DNA from: AP-15 sp963799085
Lineage (GTDB): Bacteria > Pseudomonadota > Alphaproteobacteria > ATCC43930 > CGMCC-115725
DNA length: 64,000 nucleotides
Direction: 5' to 3'
Assembly: GCA_963799085.1 (NCBI GenBank)
Contig: CAWCWA010000008.1
Location: 127,294-191,293, forward strand
Part shown: in pieces, positions 8,987 through 19,812 of the stretch
Layout of the letters: every line of letters starts with the position of its first letter
How positions within the stretch are numbered: the stretch's first letter is position 1
Notes under the pieces: model-generated
The model's database searches: none
What the model saw: the letters and a program-made list of their open reading frames with translations, nothing else
What the model was told of the DNA's origin: nothing
Translations under genes and position numbers: made by a program

Positions 8987-11765
8987 ATGCCGATCCCAAA
9001 GCCGATTGCCCCGGTGAACTCCGGCGAGGACAAGGACCTGCCGCTGCGCGAGGACATCCGGCTGCTGGGCCGAATCCTCGGCGACACGATCCGTGAGCAG
9101 AACGGCGAGGCGGGCTTCGAGACGGTCGAGCGCATCCGCCAGAGCTCGATCCGTTTCCGCCGCGACGAGGATGGCGCGGCGCGCCGGGAACTCGAAGAAA
9201 CACTGAACGGATTGCCGCACGCCGAGGCGTTGCAGATCATCCGCGCCTTTGGCTTCTTCTCGCATCTGGCCAACATCGCCGAAGATCAGCACCATATCCG
9301 CCGCTCGCGCGCGCACGCGCTGACGCCGTCTCTGCCGCGCGAGGGCTCGATGGTCCGCGCATTGGCGCGGGCGCGGCGGGCCGGTGTCTCGCCCGACCGG
9401 CTGCGCGCGTTCTTTGCCAGCGCGATGGTTGTTCCGGTGCTGACGGCGCACCCGACCGAAGTCCGCCGCAAGAGCGCGATCGACCGCGAAATGGAGGTTG
9501 CCGGGCTGTTGGCCGAGCGCGACCGCGGACCGCTGACGGCGAGCGAAGACGCCGCCAACGAAACCGCAATGCGCCGCGCCGTCTTGACCTTGTGGCAGAC
9601 CAACCCGCTGCGCCAGACCCGGCTTCGGGTCATCGACGAGGTCAATAACGGGCTTGCCTATTACGATCATTCTTTTCTGCGCGAGCTGCCGCAGTTCTAC
9701 CGCGACCTCGAGGCCGAGCTGGCAAGGGCGGGTGGGGCCCCGCGGCCTTCCTGCCCTCCTTTCTGCGCGTCGGCAGCTGGATCGGCGGCGATCGTGACGG
9801 CAATCCGTTCGTCACCGCCGCGGTGTTGCGCGAGGCCTTGCGCGCGCAAGGCAGGAAGGCGCTCGGCCATCTATCTCGCCGAACTGCGCCTCCTCGGCAG
9901 CGAACTGTCGCTCGACAGCCGTCTCGTCCGCGTCTCGCCGACGCTGGCGGCCTTAGCCGAGCGGTCGCCGGACCGCTCGCCGAATCGTCTCCATGAGCCC
10001 TATCGCGGGGCGGTGACCACTATTCGCGCACGGCTTGCGGCGACCTTCCGGGCGCTCGACGCTGCCGATCCGATACCGGCCGCGGAAAGCGAGCCGCCGC
10101 CTTACCACGACAACGCCGAGTTGTTGGCCGACCTCGACGTTCTCGATCAATCGCTGAACGCCAACGGTTCGGAGTTGCTGGCGAGCGGCCGCCTTAAGGA
10201 TCTGCGCCGCGCGGTCGACATTTTCGGCTTTCACCTGGCGGCGCTCGATCTGCGGCAGAATTCGGAAGTCCACGAGCGCGCAGTCGCCGAATTGTTCGAA
10301 TTGGCGCAACCGGGCACGAGCTACGCCGATCTCCCGGAGGACCGGCGGATCGCGCTGTTGCTGGCCGAACTGCGCTCGCCGCGGCCGCTGGCTTCCGCCG
10401 TTCCTGCCCTATTGCGAGGAGACGGCGGGCGAACTTGCGATTCTGCGAGCGACAGCCGAGGGTCATCGCCGGTACGGCGCCGCATCGGTACCGCATTACG
10501 TGATCTCCAAGACACCGGGGTTTCCGACATCCTCGAAGTCGCGGTCATGTTGAAGGAGGCGGGGCTCTTGCGCCCGCGCGAGGATGCGCTCGACCTCGAC
10601 ATCGTGCCGCTGTTCGAGACGATCGACGACCTGCGCAATTGCGGCGCGCGTCATGGATGCTCTGTTGGCGCTGCCGGAATATCGCCTCCTCGTCGCCAGT
10701 CGCGGCGGCGTTCAGGAGGTCATGCTCGGCTATTCGGACAGCAACAAGGATGGCGGTTTTCTGACCTCGGGCTGGGAACTCTACAAGGCCGAGATCGCGC
10801 TGGTCGACGTCTTCCGCCGGCACGAGATCGGGTTGCGGCTGTTCCACGGGCGCGGCGGGTCGGTCGGCCGCGGCGGCGGGCCCAGCTATCAGGCGATCCT
10901 GGCCCAGCCGATCGGTGCGGTGCAGGGGACGATCCGCATCACCGAGCAGGGCGAGGTCATCGCCAGCAAATACTCGAACCCGGAACTCGGCCGCCGCAAT
11001 CTTGAAATACTCGCCGCCGCGACCCTCGAAGCCACCCTGGTGCAGCCGCAAACGATCGAGCCCAAGCCCGAATATCTGGCGGCGATGGAGTTTCTTTCGG
11101 CCGAAGCTTATCGCGCCTATCGCGACCTCGTTTACGAGACGGACGGTTTCGACCGCTTCTTTCGCGAATCGACGGTCATCGGCGAGATCGCCAACCTCAA
11201 CATCGGCAGCCGCCCTTCGTCGCGCAAGGCGTCGGCCGGGATCGAGGATCTTCGGGCGATCCCATGGGTTTTCAGCTGGGCGCAGTGCCGGCTGATGCTG
11301 CCCGGCTGGTACGGTTTCGGCAGCGCCGTCGAGGCGTGGCTGAAGAAGGAGCCGCACCGCGGCATGGTGACGCTGCAAAAGATGTATCGGGAGTGGCCGT
11401 TCTTTCAGATGCTGCTGTCGAACATGGACATGGTGCTGGCCAAGAGCGACATCGCGATCGCCTCGCGCTATGCCGAATTGGTGGCCGACGCCGCATTGCG
11501 GGAGCGGGTCTTTTCCCGTCTGCGCGCGGAATGGCAGAGTGCGGTCGACGCCGTGCTGACAATCCTCGATCAGCAGAGCCTGCTCGAAGGAAACCCGTCG
11601 CTCGCCCGCTCGATCCGCAATCGCTTTCCCTATCTCGATCCGCTCAACCACATGCAGATCGAGCTGTTGAAGCGCTATCGCGCCGGCGACATTGCGGAGG
11701 ATGTCGTCGCCGGCATCCATCTGACGATCAACGGCATCGCCGCCGGTCTGCGCAACAGCGGCTAG
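8987..11765 (+). CDS. ppc: phosphoenolpyruvate carboxylase, several frameshifts
   Basis: PEP carboxylase of about 920 residues, the usual bacterial length, making oxaloacetate from PEP and bicarbonate. Seen in order: VVPVLTAHPTEVRRKS with the catalytic His, FGFHLAALDLRQNS, MLGYSDSNKDGGFL, FHGRGGSVGRGGGPSY, and the C-terminal GIAAGLRNSG. The frame changes near 9735, 9880, 10395, 10530 and 10650. In each case the next frame continues the family sequence, and the shifts nearly cancel (extra bases near 9880, 10395 and 10650; a lost G near 10530). That pattern in an anaplerotic housekeeping gene argues for sequencing indels. Start is ATG 8987 (MPIPKPIAPVNSG). Confidence 0.9.
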
Positions 11766-11853
11766 CGGCAGCGGTTTGGCGTGCGCACCGTGGCGTTTCG
11801 CAGATACCGCTTTCGTGCGATGATGTCGCTCCCTGGAAATGCGAACCGGATCG

Positions 11854-12795
11854 ATGAAGGGCGGAAAACTGCGGCTCGGGCTTAAGGCGTTGGTCGTGTC
11901 GCTCGGGTTGGCGATCGCGTCGGTTGGCGGCTATAGCGGCGTGCTGCTCTATACCGGGAACATCCATGCCGTCTCGGAGGGCGCGCTTTACCGCTCGGCG
12001 CAACTGAGCAAGGAGCAATTCGCTGACGCGATAAGGGAGTATCGCATCAGGTCGATCCTCAACCTGCGCGGCGCGCATCCCGGCGACGCCTGGTATGACA
12101 ACGAAGTCGCGGCGGCCGATGAAGCAGGGGTCAGGCATTACGATCTGGCCCTGTCGGCGCGACGGCAGCCGAGCGAGGCGCAACTCGGCGCGGTGTTGCG
12201 CATCCTGCGCGAGGCGCCAAAGCCGCTGCTCGTCCACTGCAAATCGGGCGCCGACCGTTCGGGGCTCGTATCGGCCCTCTTTCGCCTGGTCGAGGAGCGC
12301 GCCCCAGCGGCCGAGGCCGATCAGGAACTCTCTCTCGTCTACGGCCATTTTCCCTATCTGACGAGCAAGACCGTGGCGATGGACGAGAGCTTCTGGGCCT
12401 TCGTGCGGCGTTCGGGCAGCGAAGCGGAGGTCGCTTCGGTAGCGATCGCCGTCACCGCGGGTTTCCGCGTTTTGCTGTCTTTGCTGTTATTTGCAGCGAA
12501 TTATCAGCAAGCCCCCTGGCCTATCATCCCCTCCGTCGGGCCGCTGGCTCGCTGGCGACGATCTGACGCCTATCATGCTATTGAGGCAATTTTACCGTCG
12601 CCGAGGTGTACGGTCGGCGTGATTCTCGACCGGCGGGTTTGCGCACACAAGAAAGCTGTCGGAGGCGTAGTCGCGCGCCGGCAGCGTCAGCGGATCCTCC
12701 GCGCGGCCCCACTCTTTCGCGTTGCGGAAAAGCAATGGCGGCGCCAGGCGCGAAAGCAGGCCGAGATCTCGCTCTGCCGTAACGACTCTCGGTAG
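11854..12795 (+). CDS. membrane-anchored tyrosine/dual-specificity phosphatase-like protein (C-terminal end uncertain)
   Basis: The first about 200 residues form a phosphatase with an N-terminal membrane helix (LGLKALVVSLGLAIASVGGY). The catalytic P-loop is LVHCKSGADRSGLVSAL (HCX5R), and upstream are the LYRSAQLS and ILNLRG motifs typical of bacterial tyrosine phosphatases of the DSP/Siw14-like type. After about 12440 the frame runs on without family similarity as far as 12795, where it overlaps the convergent methyltransferase gene. I infer that the real stop is near 12440 and was lost to an indel. Role may be in exopolysaccharide or envelope control; not shown by the sequence. Confidence 0.7.
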   Translation: MKGGKLRLGLKALVVSLGLAIASVGGYSGVLLYTGNIHAVSEGALYRSAQLSKEQFADAIREYRIRSILNLRGAHPGDAWYDNEVAAADEAGVRHYDLALSARRQPSEAQLGAVLRILREAPKPLLVHCKSGADRSGLVSALFRLVEERAPAAEADQELSLVYGHFPYLTSKTVAMDESFWAFVRRSGSEAEVASVAIAVTAGFRVLLSLLLFAANYQQAPWPIIPSVGPLARWRRSDAYHAIEAILPSPRCTVGVILDRRVCAHKKAVGGVVARRQRQRILRAAPLFRVAEKQWRRQARKQAEISLCRNDSR

Positions 12796-13592
12796 GCGCG
12801 TCGCACGATTTCGTCATCAGGGGCGTCGTCATCCACGATGACTTCGTTAATGGCGAGCAGCCCGCCCGGCTTCAACGCATCCCAACTGCGCCGCAACACA
12901 TCCAGCCGCGCAGGGGCCGGGACGTGGTGCATCGTCTGACAGATCAGCACGAGGTCAGCTTCCCGGTCGATCCGATATCGGTCCGCCGTCGTGGGTACGA
13001 TGCGGAAAGCGGCGGCTTCGCCGGGGTGCCGGCCGGCGGGCCACAGGCTCTCGGCTGCGGGGTAGTACCGTGTGTTCGGATCGACAACCGTGACATGCCG
13101 CACGCGTCGTAGGGGTTCGGCGGCGATGAGCCACGGGATAAGGCCAAACGCGCCGCCGATATCGACGATATCGAGGCACTCGTGCTGCTGCCGAGCGGCG
13201 TCGAGGGTCCTCGACAGCCCGCGTGCGCGCCATCCGCTGCTGGCGAGAAAATAGGAGAGCTCTTCGGCCTGGATCGATAGATCCCCGGCATCTTCGGCGC
13301 CAACATCACGGGCGCGGTTTTCGATCCAGCCGGCGAGATGACGCGCCGTCGGCGAAATAGGTCCGGCGCCGGTCCACCCCGTTGCCCGCTGCAGCCGGAC
13401 ACGATTACGGCTTTGTTGCAGAACCAGTCCGGCGAGTGCGTCTACCAAGACAGGGTGCAGGCCTTGAGCTACCGACGCGCCGATGACAATCGGCGATCGC
13501 GGCTCCCAGATTTCCGCGTCGTCGAGCACGTCGAAAAAATTCTGTGGCCGGTCGTCGCCGTCGACCGCGCCGCCCTGAAGAACCAACGACAA
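12592..13592 (-). CDS. class I SAM-dependent methyltransferase, one frameshift
   Basis: SAM motif I is LDIVDIGGAFGLIPWLIA, motif II VTVVDPN, and the post-motif region LVLICQTMHHVPAPARLDVLRRSWDALKPGGLLAINEVIV is typical of small-molecule methyltransferases of the O-methyltransferase/ubiE-like type. Near 12770 the frame changes and continues DLGLLSRLAPPLLF to a stop at 12592, giving about 330 residues. The N-terminus is uncertain: homology-free sequence extends upstream of the 13592 start and an in-frame TGA lies near 13640. Convergent with the phosphatase gene. Confidence 0.65.
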
Positions 13593-13755
13593 CCGCGGGC
13601 GGCCCTTGCCCTTGGCAATGTCGAACCCGACCTGGTCCTCGTTGCGCGAGATTCAGAATCGTCTGCGATAACCGCGGCGCAGCCGACTTGCCCCAAGAAA
13701 CCGCGGTGTGCATCCCCGACCGAAGGAGTTGAGAAAAGATCGTACCCCGATGCAT

Positions 13756-14219
13756 TTGCGCCTTCCCGCTGCTGTTCTATTTGAGCCGGTCGGAATTGTC
13801 GGAAGGGGTAGCACGGCGCCTACCGGTACCGTATCCGGAGCTCGATCTTAACGTTCCCGCGAGGCCATTTCAAACCTGGTCGAAGGGTGAGTTCGGCTCG
13901 CTTCGTTACGATCAAATCGCGGGCGACGAGGAAACAGTTCCGGCGCAACATGCTCTATGCTATCTGTCGACGAGGTGTAGCGGATTGGATCGCGTTTCGG
14001 AATTTGCCGGGGGCGAAACAGATTGGCGCGTTGGATGTGGTTCGAGCCTATCGCCGAGCTGTGCTCTGTCGATGGTGGATCGGTCGGGTCTGCATCGGCA
14101 TCTGACTGCGACGAGAGCACCCTATCGCACCTCCTGCCTCGTGGTCTCCTAGCCCAACGCGCGGTCGCTACCGTCGCTTCTTCTCAAGATCCTCACCAAA
14201 CCCTTCGCTCGGAAGGCAA
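13756..14219 (+). other. region without a supported gene
   Basis: About 460 bases between the methyltransferase and the glycosyltransferase. Open frames in it are short and show no family, membrane segment or credible ribosome site. It should hold the promoters of the plus-strand glycan cluster that starts at 14220 and perhaps of the minus-strand methyltransferase, but I cannot pick out convincing -35/-10 boxes. Confidence 0.4.
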
Positions 14220-15869
14220 ATGACGATCAAAGTATGCGCCGTCGTCATCAACTCGGTCTCGCATGATGCGCGAGTGCTGAAGGAAGCAGCATCCCTGGCG
14301 CGCGCGGGATATGACGTATCGGTGGTCGGGATTCAGGACGCCAACGAGAACGCGCCGTTCGAGGAGCTGGAGAACGGAATAAAGGTTTATCGCACCGCCT
14401 GGCAGGCGCGCACCGCGCGACCGCGATATTACCAATATCTGATCGGGGTGGCCGTGTTGGTCGTGGCGGCGGTGGGGCTATGGAGTTTGCCGCCAAATGT
14501 CGTTACTTGGTCGTGGAACTTCATCCGCGATTTGGCGGCCCTGTTTGCGCGCCGCGTCGGCGATGCCCCTGCTCTGCTGGCGCTTCAGCTGTTGATCAGC
14601 GCGGGCTTGGCCTATCTCGCTTGGCAAAGCTACAAGCAGCATCGCTCGCGACGCGCAACCTTTGCGAACCTGCGAGAGCGCGAGGTGTCTGTCCAATTGC
14701 CGCTGGCCGCGACCGAGGAACCACCGGCGGCGACCGGAAGACCGTTATTTCGCCTGCCGCGGCGATTATTTCTTCTGTTTCAGCTTCCCCTCAACTTCGA
14801 TCTGATTTCGCGGCAGGCGACGATGATCGAGCGCGAACGCGCGATTGCCGACCTGTGCGTGGCGCTCAGCCCGGATATCGTTCATTGCCACGACATCGGG
14901 GCGCTTCCGGTCGGGGTTCTGGTAAAGGAAGCGATTGGTTCGCGGCTCGTCTTCGATGCCCACGAAATCTACGATCAACTGGCGCAGACGAGCGCGGCCG
15001 AGCGTGCGCTGAACCGACATGTCGCGCGACTCTACGGCGACAAAGCGGATGCCTTCGTCACGATCAACGACAGCATCGCAACCTATTACCGTCGCAATTT
15101 CCCATTCCTGCCGATCCCCGTGGTGATCCGCAACGCGGTCCACCGATCGGAGCCTTTCGAGTACGATGGTCGACTGCATGAGGCGGCCGGGCTGACGGCC
15201 GGCGACAAGATCCTGCTCTATCAAGGCGGGTTCGCGCGTCATCGGGGGCTGGTCCAGTTGGTTCAGTGTGCGCCGATGCTGCCCGAAGGCTGGACCCTGG
15301 TGATGATGGGCTGGGGGCGGTTCGAGACGGACCTGCTACGCATTGCCCGGACCGGCGCGACGCAGGCGAGAAGGACGCAGCTCAGCCGATATCACCGCGT
15401 CGAGAGCCCCCTCAGCCGCGTGCGTTTTGTCGGGAGAGCGCCGCAGGAAGAGTTGGCAAGATGGAGCGCCGGTGCGACGATCGGCGTCATCCCCTATGAG
15501 AATTTCGGCCTCAACCACTGGTTCTGCACGCCCAACAAGCTTTGGGAATACCCCAATGCCGGGGTGCCGATCCTGGCGAGCCCGTTTCCCGAAATGCGCA
15601 AGATCATCGAGGGTTACGGCGTGGGGTGGTTGCTGCCGTTGCGGCTGACGCCCGAAGGCATCGCCGCGACCGTCGGCAAGATCAGCGCCGAGGAGATTGC
15701 CGCCTGTAAGGCCAATTGCGACGGGTTCATCCGGAAGGACAATTGGACGGTCTACGGCGATCGCCTAGTGCACATGTACGACGAGTTGACGGGAACAGAC
15801 CGGAAGGTGCAAGAGGCGGTTCGCGAGCCTAAGGTCTTGGCCGAACGCGAGGACAAGGCGGCGGCCTGA
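14220..15869 (+). CDS. GT4-type glycosyltransferase with two inserted membrane helices
   Basis: A 549-residue GT-B glycosyltransferase. The N-terminal domain begins with VCAVVINSVSHDARVLKEA and later has DIVHCHDIGALPVG and VFDAHEIYD. The C-terminal nucleotide-sugar domain has LLYQGGFARHRG, IGVIPYENFGLNHW, and the PNKLWEYPNAGVPILAS region, which carries the E of the EX7E-like motif. Two hydrophobic helices (residues 73-90 and 117-134) interrupt the N-terminal domain. That is uncommon for GT4 enzymes and suggests the protein works on a lipid-linked or membrane-bound glycan. It leads a plus-strand cluster; its TGA shares the A with the ATG of the next gene (15867-15871). Frame intact. Confidence 0.85.
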   Translation: MTIKVCAVVINSVSHDARVLKEAASLARAGYDVSVVGIQDANENAPFEELENGIKVYRTAWQARTARPRYYQYLIGVAVLVVAAVGLWSLPPNVVTWSWNFIRDLAALFARRVGDAPALLALQLLISAGLAYLAWQSYKQHRSRRATFANLREREVSVQLPLAATEEPPAATGRPLFRLPRRLFLLFQLPLNFDLISRQATMIERERAIADLCVALSPDIVHCHDIGALPVGVLVKEAIGSRLVFDAHEIYDQLAQTSAAERALNRHVARLYGDKADAFVTINDSIATYYRRNFPFLPIPVVIRNAVHRSEPFEYDGRLHEAAGLTAGDKILLYQGGFARHRGLVQLVQCAPMLPEGWTLVMMGWGRFETDLLRIARTGATQARRTQLSRYHRVESPLSRVRFVGRAPQEELARWSAGATIGVIPYENFGLNHWFCTPNKLWEYPNAGVPILASPFPEMRKIIEGYGVGWLLPLRLTPEGIAATVGKISAEEIAACKANCDGFIRKDNWTVYGDRLVHMYDELTGTDRKVQEAVREPKVLAEREDKAAA

Positions 15870-16603
15870 TGGTGGCGCTGGGTTTCACGCAACGATTCGC
15901 GGCGCCGGGCGCGCTGGCGAGCCTAGATGCGCTAGCGCAGGCAGTCGTGGAGGCGCCATCGCATCGGCGGATGCGCGCCACGCTTGAATTCGAAGCACAC
16001 TTCGCCCGCGCCTGGCTCAGTCCGAGCGTGAAGACGATGATCGTGCGACAGCTCGTCACCGACCTGTCGCGTCGGATACTGCGTGACGATCCGCAAGCAC
16101 CGGAGGATCGTTACATTATCCCTCGGATCCTGCGGATCGCGCAGCGCGCCATCAGTCGCACCGTGCGAGTGCAGCCGATCGAGTTCGTCGGCGTCGACTT
16201 TTCGCAGCTGACGCTGCGACGGTTGCGGCTGGAAGGCATTCAATTCGCCGATTGCCGCTTCGACCGTGCGAGCCTGGAAAATTCCTCGGTCAACGCCAGC
16301 GTCTTTCTGGGGTGTAGCTTTGCGGGGGTATCCTTTCCCGGGGCCTCCATGCAGGGGACCGATTTCTCGGCCTGTGCGTTCACCGGCGGCAACTTCTTCG
16401 AGGCCGATGCTCGCGGCGCCTTGTTTTTGAACGCCAATCTGGACCACACGGACTTCAGCTTCGCCAACCTCTCGGGAGCCAATCTGCGCGGCGCATCGCT
16501 GGCCGGTGTCCGCTTTCATAGCGCCAATCTCGCGGGCGCACTCTTCGATGGGGTCGAGAATTTCGATGCGGCGGCATTGCGCGAGGCAGCGCGGCTGCCG
16601 TGA
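15869..16603 (+). CDS. pentapeptide-repeat protein
   Basis: A 244-residue protein whose C-terminal half (about residues 110-235) is a run of A(D/N)LXX-like pentapeptides: GVDFSQLTLRRLRLEG, FRASLE-type turns, ANLDHTDFSFANLSGANLRG, ASLAGVRFHSANLAGALFDG. Such repeats fold as a right-handed quadrilateral beta-helix. The N-terminal 100 residues are not repetitive. Start overlaps the glycosyltransferase stop by one base, and its own stop overlaps the next start (GTGA at 16600), so these are translationally coupled. The partner role in a glycan cluster is inferred only from position. Confidence 0.85.
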   Translation: MVALGFTQRFAAPGALASLDALAQAVVEAPSHRRMRATLEFEAHFARAWLSPSVKTMIVRQLVTDLSRRILRDDPQAPEDRYIIPRILRIAQRAISRTVRVQPIEFVGVDFSQLTLRRLRLEGIQFADCRFDRASLENSSVNASVFLGCSFAGVSFPGASMQGTDFSACAFTGGNFFEADARGALFLNANLDHTDFSFANLSGANLRGASLAGVRFHSANLAGALFDGVENFDAAALREAARLP

Positions 16604-17440
16604 GGCTCGACCGAGGCATGGGCGAGGCGAGATACGCCAGCGAGCCACATAAGTCGCCGGCGGGAGGAACTGGCCTTACCGAAGCGGTTCGCATCGCGTT
16701 GAGTCATGCGCTGGCGGCCTCGCCGAAGTCGGGGATCGGCGTCTTTCGCGCAATCGTCGGGGCATTGGCTTTGCCGCCGGAGGCCCGCGCTCTCGACATC
16801 GGCTGCGGCACGCTCGGCCGGACGTCGACGTTGCGCGCTCTCGTCGATCTCGCCCCCGGTGAGGTCATCGGCCTGGAAAGAAATGCGGCGCGGATCGAAC
16901 CTAGCGAAGCTCGGCCTCCGAGCGCCGAGATCCGTCATGCCGACGCGGCCTACTATCGGGACCGCGAAAGGTTCGACCTCGTCTGTCTCGATCTCGATCT
17001 GGATCAGGTATACGAAACCTTGTCGCTGATCGCTGAAACCGTCCCGCACTGATGAGGCCCGGAGGCTGGTTGGTGGCTCGGCTCGCGTGTCGCAGCCGCG
17101 CCGACGGCAACGCACTGCGCGATGTCCCTCCTTCGTCGCGGCAACCGGTCGAGCGCTTCTTGCAAGAGAATTGCGGGACATCGGAGCCGGACCCGGCGGC
17201 TCTGCTTAACCCGCTCGAGGCGAGCGGCTATGAGATTGTCGCCGTCGTGCCGGCTCGGTTTCCGCGGCCATGGTTGACCTCATTGCGCCGCCTTCTGCCC
17301 AGACGGTGGCGGCCGCGAAGCGCTGTGGCGCCGGACGCATGTGCTTCGTCAGGGCTGCGCGCGCTAAGCGGGCGGGCCTGGGTGGTTCTGCGCAGGCGAG
17401 CAGTCCTTCCGCCGATTTCCGCCACGTTCGTCTACAAGCT
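16600..17440 (+). CDS. SAM-dependent methyltransferase-like protein, frameshifted
   Basis: The first frame (GTG 16600 or ATG 16618) contains SAM motif I ARALDIGCGTLGRTSTLRAL and VIGLERNAARIEPSE, then FDLVCLDLDLDQVYETLSLIAETV at the acceptor strand. After a break near 17050 the sequence continues RPGGWLVARLACRSRADG, the usual post-motif III loop, and on to about ALSGRAWVVLRR near 17400. So a methyltransferase of roughly 270 residues split by one indel at the HPGG-like turn. It is coupled to the pentapeptide gene and followed without a clear gap by the polysaccharide deacetylase. The exact stop cannot be fixed because the downstream frame is fused to the next gene. Confidence 0.6.
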
Positions 17441-18241
17441 GCCGCGGGGCGAGGCCTTTCGCCTCGACGAAGTCGTCTCATGGCTGGGCGAGATTCGACC
17501 GCGACATCGGCGGTTTCTGCCGGCCGGCGGATTACTTTGCGCGGCTCGAAGTCGGGCGGGGCGCCGGTATCGCTGCTGAAGCACGACATCCATCACGATC
17601 TGCGCCGCGCGGTGCCGGATGGCGGCGGCCGAGGCCGAGCACGGCGTCTTCGGCGTCTATTTCATGATGGGGCCGAGCCCGCACAACGCGGCCTGGTTCG
17701 ACCTGCCCTATAGCTGGGAGGCGATCCGCCATATCGGCGACATGGGTCATGCGATCGGCTATCATGTCGATGTGATGGACACGATCTCGCGCTCGACGGC
17801 GACCTCTATTCCGGCATGGAGACGATGCTTCGGAAATTCGCCGCCGAGAGCATCGTGATCGATGCCGTCAACTGCCACGGCAACACCAATTACGCCGGAA
17901 CTGGGCTGACGAGCTACGACTTCTTCGCCGAGACCTGTCGCGCCAAGGCGCCCCGCGGCGACGCAGCCTTCGGCAGTCATGTCGGCGCCTATTCCTTCGC
18001 CGAAATCCGCGACCGCTTCGGCCTGCGCTACTGGCTCGAACTCGCAGCCCAACGACGCTGGCCGCCTGATCCCCGCGTGTCACCTACGTCACGGATAACT
18101 CGTCGGCGCTGACCATTTCTTCCCGACCGTCGGCTCGCCTCAGCCAAACTCGATCTCGATGAAAGCTTCCAAGCCGAAGCGAGATCAATTTTCAAGCAAA
18201 CTAATACTCTGGTGCTGCTGCATCCACAGTTTTATGAGTGA
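17440..18241 (+). CDS. polysaccharide deacetylase-like protein, several frameshifts
   Basis: Read across frames: ADYFARLEVGRGAPVSLLKHDIHHDL (the KHDIHHD metal motif, equal to the HD of NodB proteins), MAAAEAEHGVFGVYFMMGPSP, IGDMGHAIGYHVDVMDTI (second His motif), IDAVNCHGNTNYAGTGL, FAEIRDRFGLRYWLE, VTYVTDNSSALTIS, and a C-terminal LVLLHPQFYE ending at 18239-18241. This order matches the NodB-fold deacetylase-like proteins found in bacterial surface-polysaccharide loci. Breaks lie near 17530, 17600, 17790, 18045 and 18085. It probably removes acyl groups from a glycan or peptidoglycan precursor; the substrate is not given by the sequence. Confidence 0.65.
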
Positions 18242-18260
18242 GGAGGGATCCACGACGGTC

Positions 18261-19291
18261 ATGTTGTGTCGATGTCGCATGCTGGTGGCGGCAGCTCTTC
18301 TCGGGCTGCTGACTGGCACCGCACCGGGACATCGCTGCACTCGGCGGCGGGGCCAACTCGTGGTCTATTTGGCGCCGAACGGTAAAGACAGCTCTACGGG
18401 CACTGATCCTGACCACCCCGTTCAATCTCTGGCGCGCGCGCAGGAGATCCTGAAAGCAGCCCGTCCGGTGCCTAGGGCAGCCGAAATTCGGATTGCCCCT
18501 GGCATCTACAGCGGTCAGAGCGTGATCTGGAACTGGATCCCGCCCGGCACCCGTATAGATATTCACGGCGCAGACCCAGCGCGTAAGCCCGTGTTCGATG
18601 GTGTGGATAATTCCACGATCTGGTTCGAACTGCGTGGCGGCTCCGGCGAGTCTGACCAACATCGCCATCGAAGGCTTGGAGATCCGCAACTATCTCTCTG
18701 CGATCTGGTTCCACGGCGACCGGATCCGCCAGGACGACAGATGGACCGGCAACAACGTCATCCGCAACAACCGTTTTGTGTCGATCGGATCGAGGGACCC
18801 CAGCGGCAATACCTATTCCGCCTCCGCCATCGGCCTCGGCAATTCGCGCTCGAACCTGATCGAAGGCAACGAGTTCCGCGACATCGTCAGCACCAAGCGG
18901 TGCACCGAGCTTCATTCGATATACATGGCAAATGGATCTCCCGGAAACATCATCCGCAACAATCTCTTCAACGGCGGCTGCGGCGACACGATCAGCGCCC
19001 GCGACAACTCCAACGACAATGTCATCGAGGGCAACACCTTTCGGCGCCAGCAGACCAGAGCCATCATGCGCGAGGAATACTGTAGCCGGACGCGGAAAAG
19101 CACCTGCACCAAGCCGACCCTCGAATGTCCCTCCTGGCGTTAATGTGTTCGGCCACAATGCGGTCGAAGCCGGAGGCGGGAAGGCGCCGCAACTGGCCTA
19201 TGTGTCGGTGCCGGAAACCCAGCCCGGCTGCCCCGACAATGGCGGCGTCGCCTCTCGCGTGCTCGTGCGTGGCAGCAATCAAGTGCGCTAG
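18261..19291 (+). CDS. secreted right-handed beta-helix protein, frameshifted
   Basis: Starts at ATG 18261 with a gaggagg site 15-21 bases upstream and a hydrophobic N-terminus (MLVAAALLGLLTGTAPG) that reads as a signal peptide. Then LAPNGKDSSTGTDPDHPVQSLARAQ, the hallmark of pectate-lyase-like right-handed parallel beta-helix proteins, followed by repeated NVIRNNRF, NLIEGNEF, NIIRNNLF and NVIEGNTF rungs with Asn ladders. Breaks lie near 18640 and 19130; the C-terminal frame ends at 19291. It is likely an exported polysaccharide-binding protein or lyase. No catalytic residues can be assigned, so enzymatic activity is uncertain. Last gene of the glycan-type cluster. Confidence 0.7.
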
Positions 19292-19431
19292 CCAAGCTAG
19301 TTTGGGGTCTAAGCATGTAGATTATCACGTCATCCCCAAAAAGAATCCGAAAAATACAAGAACAGGAGTAAAAATATTATTGGGGTGCTGCAGCATAAAT
19401 ACTGCTGAGAGGACGCGGCATTCTTTCGGTC

Positions 19432-19812
19432 TTGACCATTACGCCACCCGCACCATCAGTCGTGGGTCCGGCGATTGTTACAAGGGGAGACGGAACTGAC
19501 GTTGCGTCTGCGATCGGTCGCGTCGTCCCTCGGTTCTACGAGGGCCCTCTCGACCAAGAGTTGGCCCGGTCTCTTGGGGTCGAAACGTGCGACTGGAAGG
19601 CGACGACGGCTACCCTGTTCTGGAAAGGAGAGTCATCGCTTGAATTGCGATATCCCGTAGAATACGTCCGCAATCGGGATGCTGGAGAGCGAGTGTCGCT
19701 GAACGGGCTGCCGATGTGGTGTAACGCCGGGATCGAGGGCCAATTCGTCACCGGCCCCGGGTGGACGGTCCTCGCGACCGCGGAATTGCCGGAACGCGGC
19801 TCCAGCGGACCC
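19432..19812 (+). CDS. hypothetical protein fragment upstream of an IS3 remnant
   Basis: An open frame (TTG start at 19432) giving about 125 residues of ordinary composition (SSLELRYPVEYVRNRDAGERV, GPGWTVLATAELPE) before the sequence changes to IS3 transposase. I recognise no family. It may be the front of a gene interrupted by the IS, or part of the beta-helix gene's neighbourhood. The AT-rich 19300-19430 stretch before it suggests a gene boundary. Confidence 0.3.

Noticed and set aside
10545..11720. 391-residue minus-strand frame
   Set aside because: Antisense shadow of PEP carboxylase, composition typical of GC-rich reverse frames (H, R, D rich) and no motif.
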